In this document: positions 54,682-61,398 of the stretch, one piece after another
Layout of the letters: every line of letters starts with the position of its first letter
How positions within the stretch are numbered: the first letter of the stretch is position 1
DNA from: Catenulispora sp. EB89
GTDB taxonomy: Bacteria > Actinomycetota > Actinomycetes > Streptomycetales > Catenulisporaceae
Reading direction: 5' to 3'
DNA length: 61,398 nt
NCBI RefSeq assembly: GCF_041261445.1
Contig: NZ_JBGCCU010000045.1
Span: 1 to 61,398, forward strand
Translations under genes and position numbers: made by a program
Notes under the pieces: model-generated
What the model was told of the DNA's origin: nothing
The model's input: the letters and a program-made list of their open reading frames with translations, nothing else
Databases searched by the model: none

Positions 54682-55437
54682 TCAGCCTCCTGTCGGGCCG
54701 AAACGCTCGGTACGGATCCGATCCGGCGCCTGCCCGAGCTCGACCAGCAGATCCGCCGCGTACTCGACGAACGGGGTCGGGCCGCATACATAGCTCGTGG
54801 CGAGCATCGAGGGCGCCCAGGCGACGGCGGCCATGTCCTTCTCGGTGATCCGGGACGGAAAACGTGGCCAGCCCTCAGGAACCTGGCGCGTGTAGAGGAA
54901 CGTCACCTCCAAGCCGGGATCCGGAACCTGGAGTTCGTCGGCGTACATCCGGTCCTCCGGCGTCCGCACGGAGTACAGCAGCCGGAACGGCGTCGTCGAG
55001 CCGAGCTGCCGCCGCGCCCGGATCATCGCCATCAACGGCACGATCCCGGACCCGCCGGCCACCAGCAGCACCGGCTCGGTCTGCTCCGGACGCCACACGA
55101 ACCAGCCGCCGACCGGGCCCCGCAGCTCCAGCAGGTCTCCGTCGATCAGGTCGCCGGCCAGGTACGGGGACACCTCGCCGTCGTGGACCCGCTGGACCGT
55201 GAGCTCCAGCAGCGCACCGTCCGGCGCCGAGGCGATCGAGTAGCTGCGCTGCGTGCTGTACCCGTCCTCGGCGGTCAGCCGCACGTCGACGTGCTGGCCG
55301 GCCAGATGCCCCGGCCAGCCTGGCACGTCCAGCAGCAGCGTCCGCGTCGTCGGCGTCTCGTCGCGCTGTCCGACCAGCGTCGCGACCCGCCAGCGCAGCC
55401 GCTCGCCTAGTCGCCCTGATACCGCTGCTCGCGCCAT
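54682..55437 (-). CDS. Ferredoxin-reductase-type flavoprotein (FAD/NAD(P)-binding)
   Basis: A 251-residue two-domain reductase. FAD text QRSYSIASAPDG (the RxYS motif) and GPVGGWFVW; NAD(P) text LLVAGGSGIVPLMAMIRAR and the C-terminal CGPTPFVEYAADLL. It lacks a 2Fe-2S domain, so it needs a separate acceptor. It overlaps the molybdopterin protein gene's end by 31 bases. Together they look like a reductant-supply pair: NAD(P)H to FAD to the molybdenum or haem site. The ATG 55437 is the start; longer frames to the left are not conserved. Confidence 0.88.
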   Translation of the reverse strand: MARAAVSGRLGERLRWRVATLVGQRDETPTTRTLLLDVPGWPGHLAGQHVDVRLTAEDGYSTQRSYSIASAPDGALLELTVQRVHDGEVSPYLAGDLIDGDLLELRGPVGGWFVWRPEQTEPVLLVAGGSGIVPLMAMIRARRQLGSTTPFRLLYSVRTPEDRMYADELQVPDPGLEVTFLYTRQVPEGWPRFPSRITEKDMAAVAWAPSMLATSYVCGPTPFVEYAADLLVELGQAPDRIRTERFGPTGG

Positions 55438-56006
55438 GGGTCCCCATAGTCGTGATAGCCGGCGCTCTCCCAGAACCCGGGCTCGTCCTTCACCAGCAGC
55501 TGGATGCCGCGCACCCACTTGGCCGACTTCCACAGGTACAGGTGCGGGACCAGCAGCCGCGCCGGGCCGCCGTGCTCGGGCGTCAGGTCGCGGCCGTCGT
55601 AGCCGTACGCGATCCAGGCCTGGCCGTCGAGCAGGTCCTTGAGCGGCAGGTTCGTGGTGTAGCCGCCGTAGGAGTGGACCAGGGCGTACTCGGCCTCGGT
55701 CTCGACGTCCGCCAGCAGCGTGTCCAGGGAGACGCCCTGCCACGCGGTGCCGAACTTCGACCACTTGGTCACGCAGTGCAGATCCACCACGGGACGCTCG
55801 GCCGGCAGCGCCATCAGCTCCCGCCAGCTCCAGCTGCGCCGCTCGCCGCCCTCGGCGACCACGCTGAACTGCCACGCGTCCCGGTCCACCCGCGGCGTCG
55901 GCCCGGCCGACAGCACGGGGAAGTCCCGGGTCTCGTACTGCCCCGGCGGCAACCGGTGGTCCGACGAGCGCCGTCGACCCTGGAAGCCCCGCGAGACGAT
56001 CGCCAT
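55407..56006 (-). CDS. Sulfite-oxidase-like molybdopterin protein (short, cytoplasmic)
   Basis: A 199-residue molybdopterin-binding protein of the sulfite oxidase/MsrP (YedY) type. The molybdenum ligand is Cys78 in VVDLHCVTKWSKFGTAWQG, and the pterin pocket has YTTNLPLKDLL, AYGYDGRDLTPEHGGPARLLVPHLYLWKSAKWVRGI (read as two parts, EHGGPARLLVP and YLWKSAKWVRG). No signal peptide and no dimerisation domain, so it is the minimal form. First gene of the operon with the reductase and the zinc-ribbon protein. The substrate (sulfite, oxidised methionine or other) cannot be told. Confidence 0.9.
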   Translation of the reverse strand: MAIVSRGFQGRRRSSDHRLPPGQYETRDFPVLSAGPTPRVDRDAWQFSVVAEGGERRSWSWRELMALPAERPVVDLHCVTKWSKFGTAWQGVSLDTLLADVETEAEYALVHSYGGYTTNLPLKDLLDGQAWIAYGYDGRDLTPEHGGPARLLVPHLYLWKSAKWVRGIQLLVKDEPGFWESAGYHDYGDPWREQRYQGD

Positions 56007-56117
56007 CGCACGCCGCCCTTTCCGGGCCCCGCCGTCCCGGCCGGGCCTACTGCGATTCTGCCCGGCGGCGGGGCAGCGCGCATTTCTTCCAGCTTTTCGC
56101 TGCTCCAGCCGGCTCGG

Positions 56118-59100
56118 CTAGTAGTCGCCGTTCGGCGGCAGCGGCTGCTCGGACCAGATCACCTTGCCGCGCGCGGTGTACCGCGTCCCCCACCGCTGCG
56201 AGAGCTGCGCCACCAGGAACAGCCCGCGGCCGCCCTCGTCGAACGTCTGCGCACGGCGCAACCGCGGCGAAACGCTGCTGCCGTCGGCCACCTCGCAGAT
56301 CAGGGCCCTGTCACGCAGCAGGCGCAGCTCGACCGGGCCGGTGGCGTGCCGGATCGCGTTCGTGACGAGCTCGCTGACGATCAGCTCGGTGCTGAAGACC
56401 AGCTCGGTCAGGCGCCAGGCGCGCAGCAGCCGCGACACCTCGGCGCGCAGGAACGCCACCGACTCCGGCGTGATCGGGACGTCCCAGGTGGCGACCCGGT
56501 CCGGGGTGGTGCGCCGGGCCCGCGCGGCCAGCAGGGCCACGTCGTCGGAGGGCCGCTCCGGCAGCAGCCCGCCGATCGCCGACGCGCACAGCTCCTCCGG
56601 ATCGCGCCCGGGCCCGGCCAGCACCGCCCGCAACCGCTCCAACCCGGTGCCGATGTCCTGCTCCCGGCTCTCCACCAGGCCGTCGGTGTAGAGAACCAGG
56701 GTGCTGCCTTCGTCGATCGGCAGCTCGACCGCCTCGTACGCCGAGCCCCCGAGGCCCAGCGGCGGGCCGGTCGGCAGGTCCAGGTAGTCCACCGAGCCGT
56801 CCCGGGCCACCACGGCCGGCGAGGGGTGCCCGGCGGCGGCGACCGTGCACATGCCGGTGACCGGATCGTAGACCACGTACAAGCACGTCGCGCCGATGAT
56901 CCCGACGCCGCGCTGGTCCTCGGCCTCGTCGGCGTCCATCGACTCCACGAGCGCGTCGAGCTGGCTGAGCAGGTCCTCGGCCGGCAGGTCCAGGGCGCAG
57001 AAGTTGCGGACCGCGGTGCGCAGCCGGCCCATCGTCGCCGCGGCGTGGATACCGTGCCCGACGACGTCGCCGACGACGAGTGCCACGCGACCCCCGGACA
57101 GCGGGATCACGTCGTACCAATCGCCGCCGACGCCCTCTTGCGCGGGCTGATACCGGTGCGCAACTTCTACGGCGCACTGCAACGGAAACGCGCGTGGCAG
57201 AAGGCTGCGTTGCAGCGCCAGCGCCATGGCCCGCTCGCGCTCGAAGCGGCGTGCGTTGTCCAGGCAGACGGCGGCGCGCGAGGCGAGGTCGCCGGCCAGC
57301 TGAATGTCGTCCTCGTCGAAGGGGTCCGCGTTGCCCAGTCGGTAGAAGGAGGCGACGCCCAGGACCATGCCCTGCACCATGATCGGCGCGGCGATCACCG
57401 AGCTGTCGGGATCCTCGGCGACCCAGCGCTTGCCCGCGGTCGCGGCGGTGAGCTGCGCGTCCAGGACGGTGTGCCGCTGCGCCATGCAGCGCGCCTGCGC
57501 GGTGGCGGCGTTGTAGGCGACATGCGCTCCGGGCGTCCGGTGCACCTTGCCACGCCGGATGGTGCGGACCGCGACGCGGCGCAGCTTCACCTCGGTGGTG
57601 GGCGGCGGACACTCCTCGCCGTCCAGGACCCAGCTCGCGAGGTCGACGGCCACATGCTGCGCGAAGTCCGGCAACGCGATCTCGGCCAGCTCGCCGCCGG
57701 TGAGCTCCATGTCCAAGGTGGTGCCGATGCGCCCGCTGGCGTCCAGCAGGAGAGCCAGGCGCTGGCGCGCGGCCACGGCGATGCGACCGACGGTCGGCTC
57801 CCCGACCATCACGAGCTCGCCGCCGGGCGGGGCGAGGAAGGGGTGGGGCGCGGCGGTGTCGAGGAGGGACAGCCCGCCGGCGGAATGCGGGAGCTGGTGG
57901 CCTGACGCCGAGGGGGTGTCGGCGGGGATTGGGGGGTGGAGGGGGATGGGGTGGTCGGCTTTCTCGGTTGGTTCTGTTGGCTCGGTTGGCCCGGTTGACT
58001 TGGCGTGCTCGGCGTGCTTGGTCTGTGGTGTCTGCTCGGCGGGTTCGACGTGCTCCGGCTGCGGCTCGCGGTCTTGGCCATGGTGGTCGTGGTCGTGGTC
58101 ACGGTTGTGGGGGAGCGGAGCGCTGGTCTTGTTCGGCGCCGTTCCCGTTCTCGTTCCCGTGGTCTTCGCACTCGCACTTGTCGTCAGTTGCATCGCGGAC
58201 GCGGCCTGCGGGACGGACGTGCTCGACGTCGCGCCCCCACTCCTGCCCGTCCCGGATCGCGTCCCTGTAGTCGTCGACAGTGCCATTTCGACCTGGTCGA
58301 CATGGTCGACCTGTTCGAGCTGTTCGGCTTGTGAGGCGATCGTCCGTACCGGATTCGGCTCCGGCCCTGCCGCTCTTGCCGTTCCTGTCGATCCTGCTGG
58401 CCCTGGCGGCCCGACCGCCTGCAGCACCTCATCCGGCTGCCTCGCGCCCGGCAACCGCGCCGGCGCACTCGTCTTCTCTCCAGCAACCGTTCTCTCCCCG
58501 GTCCTTCCACCTTCCGCCTCGCTCGTCATCTCCGCTTCCACCGTGACCACCTCCGTGCCGGCCGCGGTGCGACCGGTGCGGGCCGTCAACTTGGCGTGGC
58601 GGCCGCCGGGCAACGGGATGGTCACCACGTCGCGTCTGGCCGCCGCGACCAGTTCGGCCGCCTTGCCCCGTACGAGCTGCCGGTCGCGGCGTTCGCCGTG
58701 GCCCGGGTCGGTGCCCGCGCCGTGCCGGGCCCGCGGGGCGAGCACCAGCTCGCCCCGGGTGCGCCGCACGGTGCCGGCGTCCTGGCTCCTGTCCTGGCCG
58801 TCGGCGCGGCCCACCCGATCCGCGACGAGCCCACCGGTCCGCCGCGCCTGAGCCAGCAGCGCACGCTCCTTCACCGAGTACTGCTCCAACAGCCGCAGCT
58901 CGATGTTCTCCGCGGCCTCCGCCGCCAGCGCCGCCATCAACGGACTGGCATCCCGCCGCCACGACGTGAGGTCCACCACTCCGCGGATCCGCCCACTGAA
59001 GGGATCCCGGATCGGCACGCCGGCACAGGCGAAGGCCAGAAAACGGTCGGCGAAGTGCTCCCCGGCCAGCACTACAGCCGGCCGCCCCTCCGCCAAAGCA

Positions 59101-59840
59101 GTCCCGATCCCATTCGTCCCGGCATCGGCCTCGTGATAGCTGAACCCCTCGGCCAACTGCACAGCATCAAGGTGCCGATTCAACCCCGGCTCCCCGGCCC
59201 GCCGCACCAGCACCCGAGCCGCGGCATCGGTCAGCACCACGCACACCGGCGACCCGACCAGCATGCGGTGCAACCGCTCCACCACCGGCGCCGAAGCCCG
59301 CAACAGCAACTCCTCGGCACCCATGTCCGGCGCATAAGGAAGGTCCACATCCCCGGGCCCCAACCCGCCGGCCCGACACCGCTGCCACGACGCCCAAATC
59401 GCCGCCCGCACAGCCTCCCCGGCATCAACCGCCCCAGAGCCCACCGCACCACCAGCACCACCAGCCCCGGTAGCACCACCAGCGGCCCCACCGAAAGCCC
59501 CCACCCACACCCCGCCGGCTCCACCACCGAAGCCACGCCCAGAGGCACCAAACCCCGAACCGGCACCGGCGCCACCAAGGCCGCCAACGCCACACCCGGC
59601 GCCGCCACCAGCACCGCCGAACCCGACGCCACCAGCACCAACACCACCATCAGCGGCCGCCCCACCGAAACCCTCACCGGCGAAGAACCGCTCCCGGGCC
59701 CGCGCGGGCCCCCACTCCGACTCCCAGACACTCCCGATGACGCACCATCCCTGCACAGAAAGTAAGCGGCACCCACCAGAAGCTAACCCCGCACCAGCCC
59801 CCGCACCCCCAACCCGCGCCCCAAAGGTCCGAACAATCAC
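56118..59840 (-). CDS. AcoR-type GAF + GAF + SpoIIE phosphatase + RsbW-like ATPase
   Basis: A 1,240-residue regulator. Residues 1-140 are Gly/Ala-rich low complexity. Residues 145-340 resemble the AcoR-type GAF sensor (AAIWASWQRCRAGGLGP, GTNGIGTALAEGRPAVV, HFADRFLAFACAGVPI, DLTSWRRDASP). A small beta region (IPLPGGRHAKL) and a 230-residue Ser/Thr/Pro/His-rich linker follow. A second GAF (about 690-840) precedes the PP2C phosphatase (GVGGDWYDVIPL, GDVVGHGIHAA, YTDGLVES) and a HATPase domain (SELVTNAIRHATG, DEGGRGLFLVAQ). Phosphatase and kinase in one chain suggest a self-contained partner switch. The GTG start at 59840 is uncertain, because no internal start fits better before the conserved region. 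Confidence 0.85.
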   Translation of the reverse strand: MIVRTFGARVGGAGAGAGLASGGCRLLSVQGWCVIGSVWESEWGPARARERFFAGEGFGGAAADGGVGAGGVGFGGAGGGAGCGVGGLGGAGAGSGFGASGRGFGGGAGGVWVGAFGGAAGGATGAGGAGGAVGSGAVDAGEAVRAAIWASWQRCRAGGLGPGDVDLPYAPDMGAEELLLRASAPVVERLHRMLVGSPVCVVLTDAAARVLVRRAGEPGLNRHLDAVQLAEGFSYHEADAGTNGIGTALAEGRPAVVLAGEHFADRFLAFACAGVPIRDPFSGRIRGVVDLTSWRRDASPLMAALAAEAAENIELRLLEQYSVKERALLAQARRTGGLVADRVGRADGQDRSQDAGTVRRTRGELVLAPRARHGAGTDPGHGERRDRQLVRGKAAELVAAARRDVVTIPLPGGRHAKLTARTGRTAAGTEVVTVEAEMTSEAEGGRTGERTVAGEKTSAPARLPGARQPDEVLQAVGPPGPAGSTGTARAAGPEPNPVRTIASQAEQLEQVDHVDQVEMALSTTTGTRSGTGRSGGATSSTSVPQAASAMQLTTSASAKTTGTRTGTAPNKTSAPLPHNRDHDHDHHGQDREPQPEHVEPAEQTPQTKHAEHAKSTGPTEPTEPTEKADHPIPLHPPIPADTPSASGHQLPHSAGGLSLLDTAAPHPFLAPPGGELVMVGEPTVGRIAVAARQRLALLLDASGRIGTTLDMELTGGELAEIALPDFAQHVAVDLASWVLDGEECPPPTTEVKLRRVAVRTIRRGKVHRTPGAHVAYNAATAQARCMAQRHTVLDAQLTAATAGKRWVAEDPDSSVIAAPIMVQGMVLGVASFYRLGNADPFDEDDIQLAGDLASRAAVCLDNARRFERERAMALALQRSLLPRAFPLQCAVEVAHRYQPAQEGVGGDWYDVIPLSGGRVALVVGDVVGHGIHAAATMGRLRTAVRNFCALDLPAEDLLSQLDALVESMDADEAEDQRGVGIIGATCLYVVYDPVTGMCTVAAAGHPSPAVVARDGSVDYLDLPTGPPLGLGGSAYEAVELPIDEGSTLVLYTDGLVESREQDIGTGLERLRAVLAGPGRDPEELCASAIGGLLPERPSDDVALLAARARRTTPDRVATWDVPITPESVAFLRAEVSRLLRAWRLTELVFSTELIVSELVTNAIRHATGPVELRLLRDRALICEVADGSSVSPRLRRAQTFDEGGRGLFLVAQLSQRWGTRYTARGKVIWSEQPLPPNGDY

Positions 59841-59887
59841 CCGTCAGAGTGAGCCCACCCGCCCCACCCACCGCCACATGAAGCCTG

Positions 59888-59918
59888 TTGAAACAGCACC
59901 CCCAACTTTTGATATGGT
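59888..59918 (+). promoter_or_regulatory. Candidate promoter for tRNA-Leu
   Basis: TTGAAA (59888-59893) and TATGGT (59913-59918) with a 19-base spacer, in an A/T-richer patch. The start point would be about 50 bases before the tRNA. The spacer is one or two bases longer than ideal, so this is tentative. Confidence 0.4.
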
Positions 59919-59975
59919 TGACCCAACGCGAGCGGATCAAGGCGGCAAAAACCCGCAGATCGGCTCAAGACACTC

Positions 59976-60062
59976 GTCCGAGTGGCGGAATGGCAGACGC
60001 GCTAGCTTGAGGTGCTAGTGCCCGTTAAGGGTGTGGGGGTTCAAGTCCCCCCTCGGACACCA
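59976..60062 (+). tRNA. tRNA-Leu, anticodon GAG
   Basis: The 87-base gene folds as a class II tRNA. Acceptor stem GTCCGAG (59976-59982) pairs with CTCGGAC (60052-60058), followed by discriminator A and encoded CCA. The anticodon arm is CTAGC-TTGAGGT-GCTAG, with anticodon GAG (reads CUC/CUU). A long variable arm is visible (CCCG...CGGG-like TGCCCGTTAAGGGTGT), and the T arm is GGGGG-TTCAAGT-CCCCC. The gene is complete and intact. An integrase remnant begins 128 bases downstream, so its 3' end was probably an attachment site. Confidence 0.95.
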
Positions 60063-60067
60063 TGATC

Positions 60068-60104
60068 ATGGCCTGACCTGTGTAACACAGGTCAGGCCAT
60101 TTCT
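60068..60104 (+). terminator. Terminator after tRNA-Leu
   Basis: ATGGCCTGACCTGTG-TAA-CACAGGTCAGGCCAT: a perfect 15-base stem with a three-base loop (60068-60082 and 60086-60100), followed by TTCT. It begins five bases after the CCA end, as usual for a stand-alone tRNA gene. Confidence 0.85.
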
Positions 60105-60189
60105 ATGCAGTCGGATGTGCGCACGCTTGTGTGCAGTCGCTTCGCCCAACGAGCACCAAACCGGCCCGAGCGCACCTAACGTGGCAGGT

Positions 60190-60725
60190 ATGGCCAACAT
60201 CGTTCCCCGCGAACGCAAGCTCAAGAAGGGCGACAAAAGCCCCAGTTGTCCTACCAAGTGAAGTGGCGCACCGGCGGAACGGCCACGGGTCATCCGAGGC
60301 GCAGACGTTCCGAGTACGGATGGGTCGACCCCAACACATACCGGCGCTGGACCGGGGAGGACGTACCCGCCTCCAGCAACACTCCGGAGCTCATCGACTT
60401 TGCGGCAGCGTGGGTGAACAGCCTGTCCGGCATTGAAGGAAGCACCCGGCACCGCTACCGCCGCATTCTTGCTCTGCACATCCTGCCGGGTTCGGCAACT
60501 GCCTGATCAACGACACTAGCGAGATCACCACCCGGAAAATCGGCGCCTGGATCAACCACCTCGAAACCAACCAGCCGGCACCGAACACCGACGAGCCCTG
60601 CGACCCGCTGAGCTCCAAGAGCATCCGTAACGTGCACGGCGTCCTCCCTGCTCTGTACTTAAAGCCAGCCCACCGCCCGGAGAAACACAACCGTTCTTCC
60701 CGCCCGTGCCAAGAACCTCGACCTC
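60190..60725 (+). pseudogene. Frameshifted tyrosine-type integrase remnant next to tRNA-Leu
   Basis: The N-terminal part of an actinobacterial phage/ICE-type integrase is recognisable in pieces. MANIVPRERKLKKGDKSPS opens at ATG 60190, then the frame breaks at about 60245. In the next frame come SYQVKWRTGGTATG, WVDPNTYRRWTGEDV and FAAAWVNSLSGIEGSTRHRYRRIL. A second frame break near 60492 gives GFGNCLINDTSEITTRKIGAW and SSKSIRNVHGVL. After about 60650 no integrase text remains, so the catalytic domain (with R, H and Y residues) is lost. Two frameshifts plus truncation make it non-functional. Its position beside an intact tRNA 3' end fits a decayed integrative element. Confidence 0.7.
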
Positions 60726-60789
60726 TGCACACCCGGCGGCGGCGCCCGGCGGATACCACCGGCAGCTACGACGTCCTGGTCGGCCCGGC

Positions 60790-61215
60790 CTACTTTGACG
60801 TCAAGTACACGGTCAGGCGCGACAGAAGCGGCAGCGACGCCTCTAACGTTTCGCGCTCATCCGAGCTGAGGGCATCGCTGATCGCGGTGCCCAGCCAGTC
60901 CGCGCGCCTGCGGCGCTCCTCGGCCAAGCGGTTTCTTCCCGCCGGGGTGAGGTGGAGCAACGATTTGCGCCCGTCGCTGGGGTGCGCCTCGGCCTGCACC
61001 AGGCCCTGAGTCAGGAGGTCTTTGACCGCCTTGGCTGTCGACTGGTGGCTGACTCCTCGCTGATGCGCGATGTCGGCGGTGGTCAGGGGACCATCGCGGT
61101 CCAGGTAGCCCAGGACGGCGGCCTCGCCGGGGGGCATCGTGTCAGCGGTGCGGACGGTTCGTACGAGTCGTCCGATCGCCTGGCGGAGTTCTTCGGCCAG
61201 CTGCTGGTCGTCCAT
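60790..61215 (-). CDS. MarR-family transcriptional regulator
   Basis: A 141-residue winged-helix regulator. The DNA-binding part is LTTADIAHQRGVSHQSTAKAVKDLLTQGLVQAE (recognition helix SHQSTAKAVKDL), with the wing HPSDGRKSLLHLT. It lies to the right of the integrase remnant, on the opposite strand. Palindromes lie 32-54 bases upstream of its ATG. It may regulate the divergent partial gene at the window end. There is no sign whether it came with the old integrated element. Confidence 0.85.
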   Translation of the reverse strand: MDDQQLAEELRQAIGRLVRTVRTADTMPPGEAAVLGYLDRDGPLTTADIAHQRGVSHQSTAKAVKDLLTQGLVQAEAHPSDGRKSLLHLTPAGRNRLAEERRRRADWLGTAISDALSSDERETLEASLPLLSRLTVYLTSK

Positions 61216-61246
61216 CGCGCCAGCCTACGCGCACTTACCAGCCAGG

Positions 61247-61269
61247 TTGTACAATCGAGCTGTACAGCT
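61247..61269. promoter_or_regulatory. Adjacent palindromes upstream of the second MarR gene
   Basis: TTGTACAA (61247-61254) and AGCTGTACAGCT (61258-61269) are both perfect palindromes sharing the centre TGTACA, with centres 13 bases apart. They lie in the divergent region of the MarR gene and are probable operators for it. Confidence 0.6.
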
Positions 61270-61354
61270 TAGTTGTAGAAATTGCTGCGACATCGAGCCC
61301 TGGCATCGAAAGACATCCCTGTAGCTAGCCCTGTCAAGTAGTGAGAGGTTCGCC

Positions 61355-61398
61355 ATGTTTTGCCCAGGCTGTGGCCTCGTTGTAGAGGCTGCCGGTTT
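61355..61398 (+). CDS. 5' end of an unidentified protein (partial)
   Basis: ATG TTT TGC CCA opens a frame of 14 codons that runs off the window (MFCPGCGLVV). The CPGC text suggests a small zinc-ribbon or thioredoxin-type start. GTGAGAGG precedes it. Too short to name. Confidence 0.3.
   Translation, partial: MFCPGCGLVVEAAG

Noticed and set aside
61321-61398. A possible insertion-sequence end at the right edge
   Set aside because: No terminal inverted repeat or transposase text can be seen in the few bases available.

Overview
The window is very GC-rich DNA from a high-GC actinobacterium. The support is strong G/C third-position bias, frequent GTG (and one TTG) starts, start/stop overlaps of 1-4 bases, partner-switching stress proteins, F420/flavin-type oxidoreductases and many TetR, MarR and GntR regulators. 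A Streptomyces- or Catenulispora-like soil organism fits, but the genus cannot be fixed from the sequence alone. No CRISPR array, rRNA operon, replication origin or complete transposon was seen. One tRNA-Leu(GAG) lies near the right end.

Layout, left to right. 0.2-10.1 kb is a stress and signalling block: a cysteine-free HesB-like protein, a hemerythrin-like protein, a 1,485-residue poly-HAMP hybrid histidine kinase, an ANTAR-GAF-PAS-PP2C phosphatase, an RsbW-like ATPase and a PRC-barrel-like protein. Two sigma-B-type promoter candidates lie in this block. 10.1-15.2 kb holds a GntR/UTRA regulator divergent from a four-gene ABC importer, with two tandem palindromes between them. 15.3-25.7 kb is mixed metabolism and regulation: a methyltransferase, a PAP2 protein coupled to lgt, a MarR regulator and quinone reductase pair around a triple operator, a GGDEF-EAL protein, a flavin monooxygenase, an ECF sigma factor with a membrane protein, and a CMP/dCMP-type deaminase. 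25.7-32.2 kb is a divergent branched-chain-amino-acid-type ABC system with a fused LivH-LivM permease. 32.2-37.2 kb holds a DUF3068 protein, a secreted putative metallopeptidase, an unknown protein, a CynX/NimT-type MFS carrier and a broken DUF4436 gene.

37.2-48.3 kb is the most coherent and interesting part. It has three agmatine-deiminase-family genes (two with export signals, one cytoplasmic), an N-carbamoylputrescine amidase, a TetR regulator and a complete five-gene peptide-type ABC importer. Near-identical inverted repeats (TTGACTGAA-N2-TTCAGTCAA) lie in both divergent promoter regions. I infer one regulon for taking up and degrading agmatine or related guanidino compounds, partly outside the cytoplasm.

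48.3-59.8 kb holds an ArsB/SLC13-type permease, a degenerate GC-rich stretch, an HxlR regulator, a fusion of a luciferase-like oxidoreductase with an FAD-linked oxidase, a secreted glutamic (G1) peptidase, a three-gene sulfite-oxidase-like/ferredoxin-reductase-like/zinc-ribbon operon, and a giant AcoR-GAF/SpoIIE/ATPase regulator. The last 1.4 kb begins at tRNA-Leu. Directly beyond it is a frameshifted integrase remnant, so this tRNA was probably once an integration site. A MarR gene with its own palindromes follows.

All functions are assigned from motifs and remembered family features. No database search was run.
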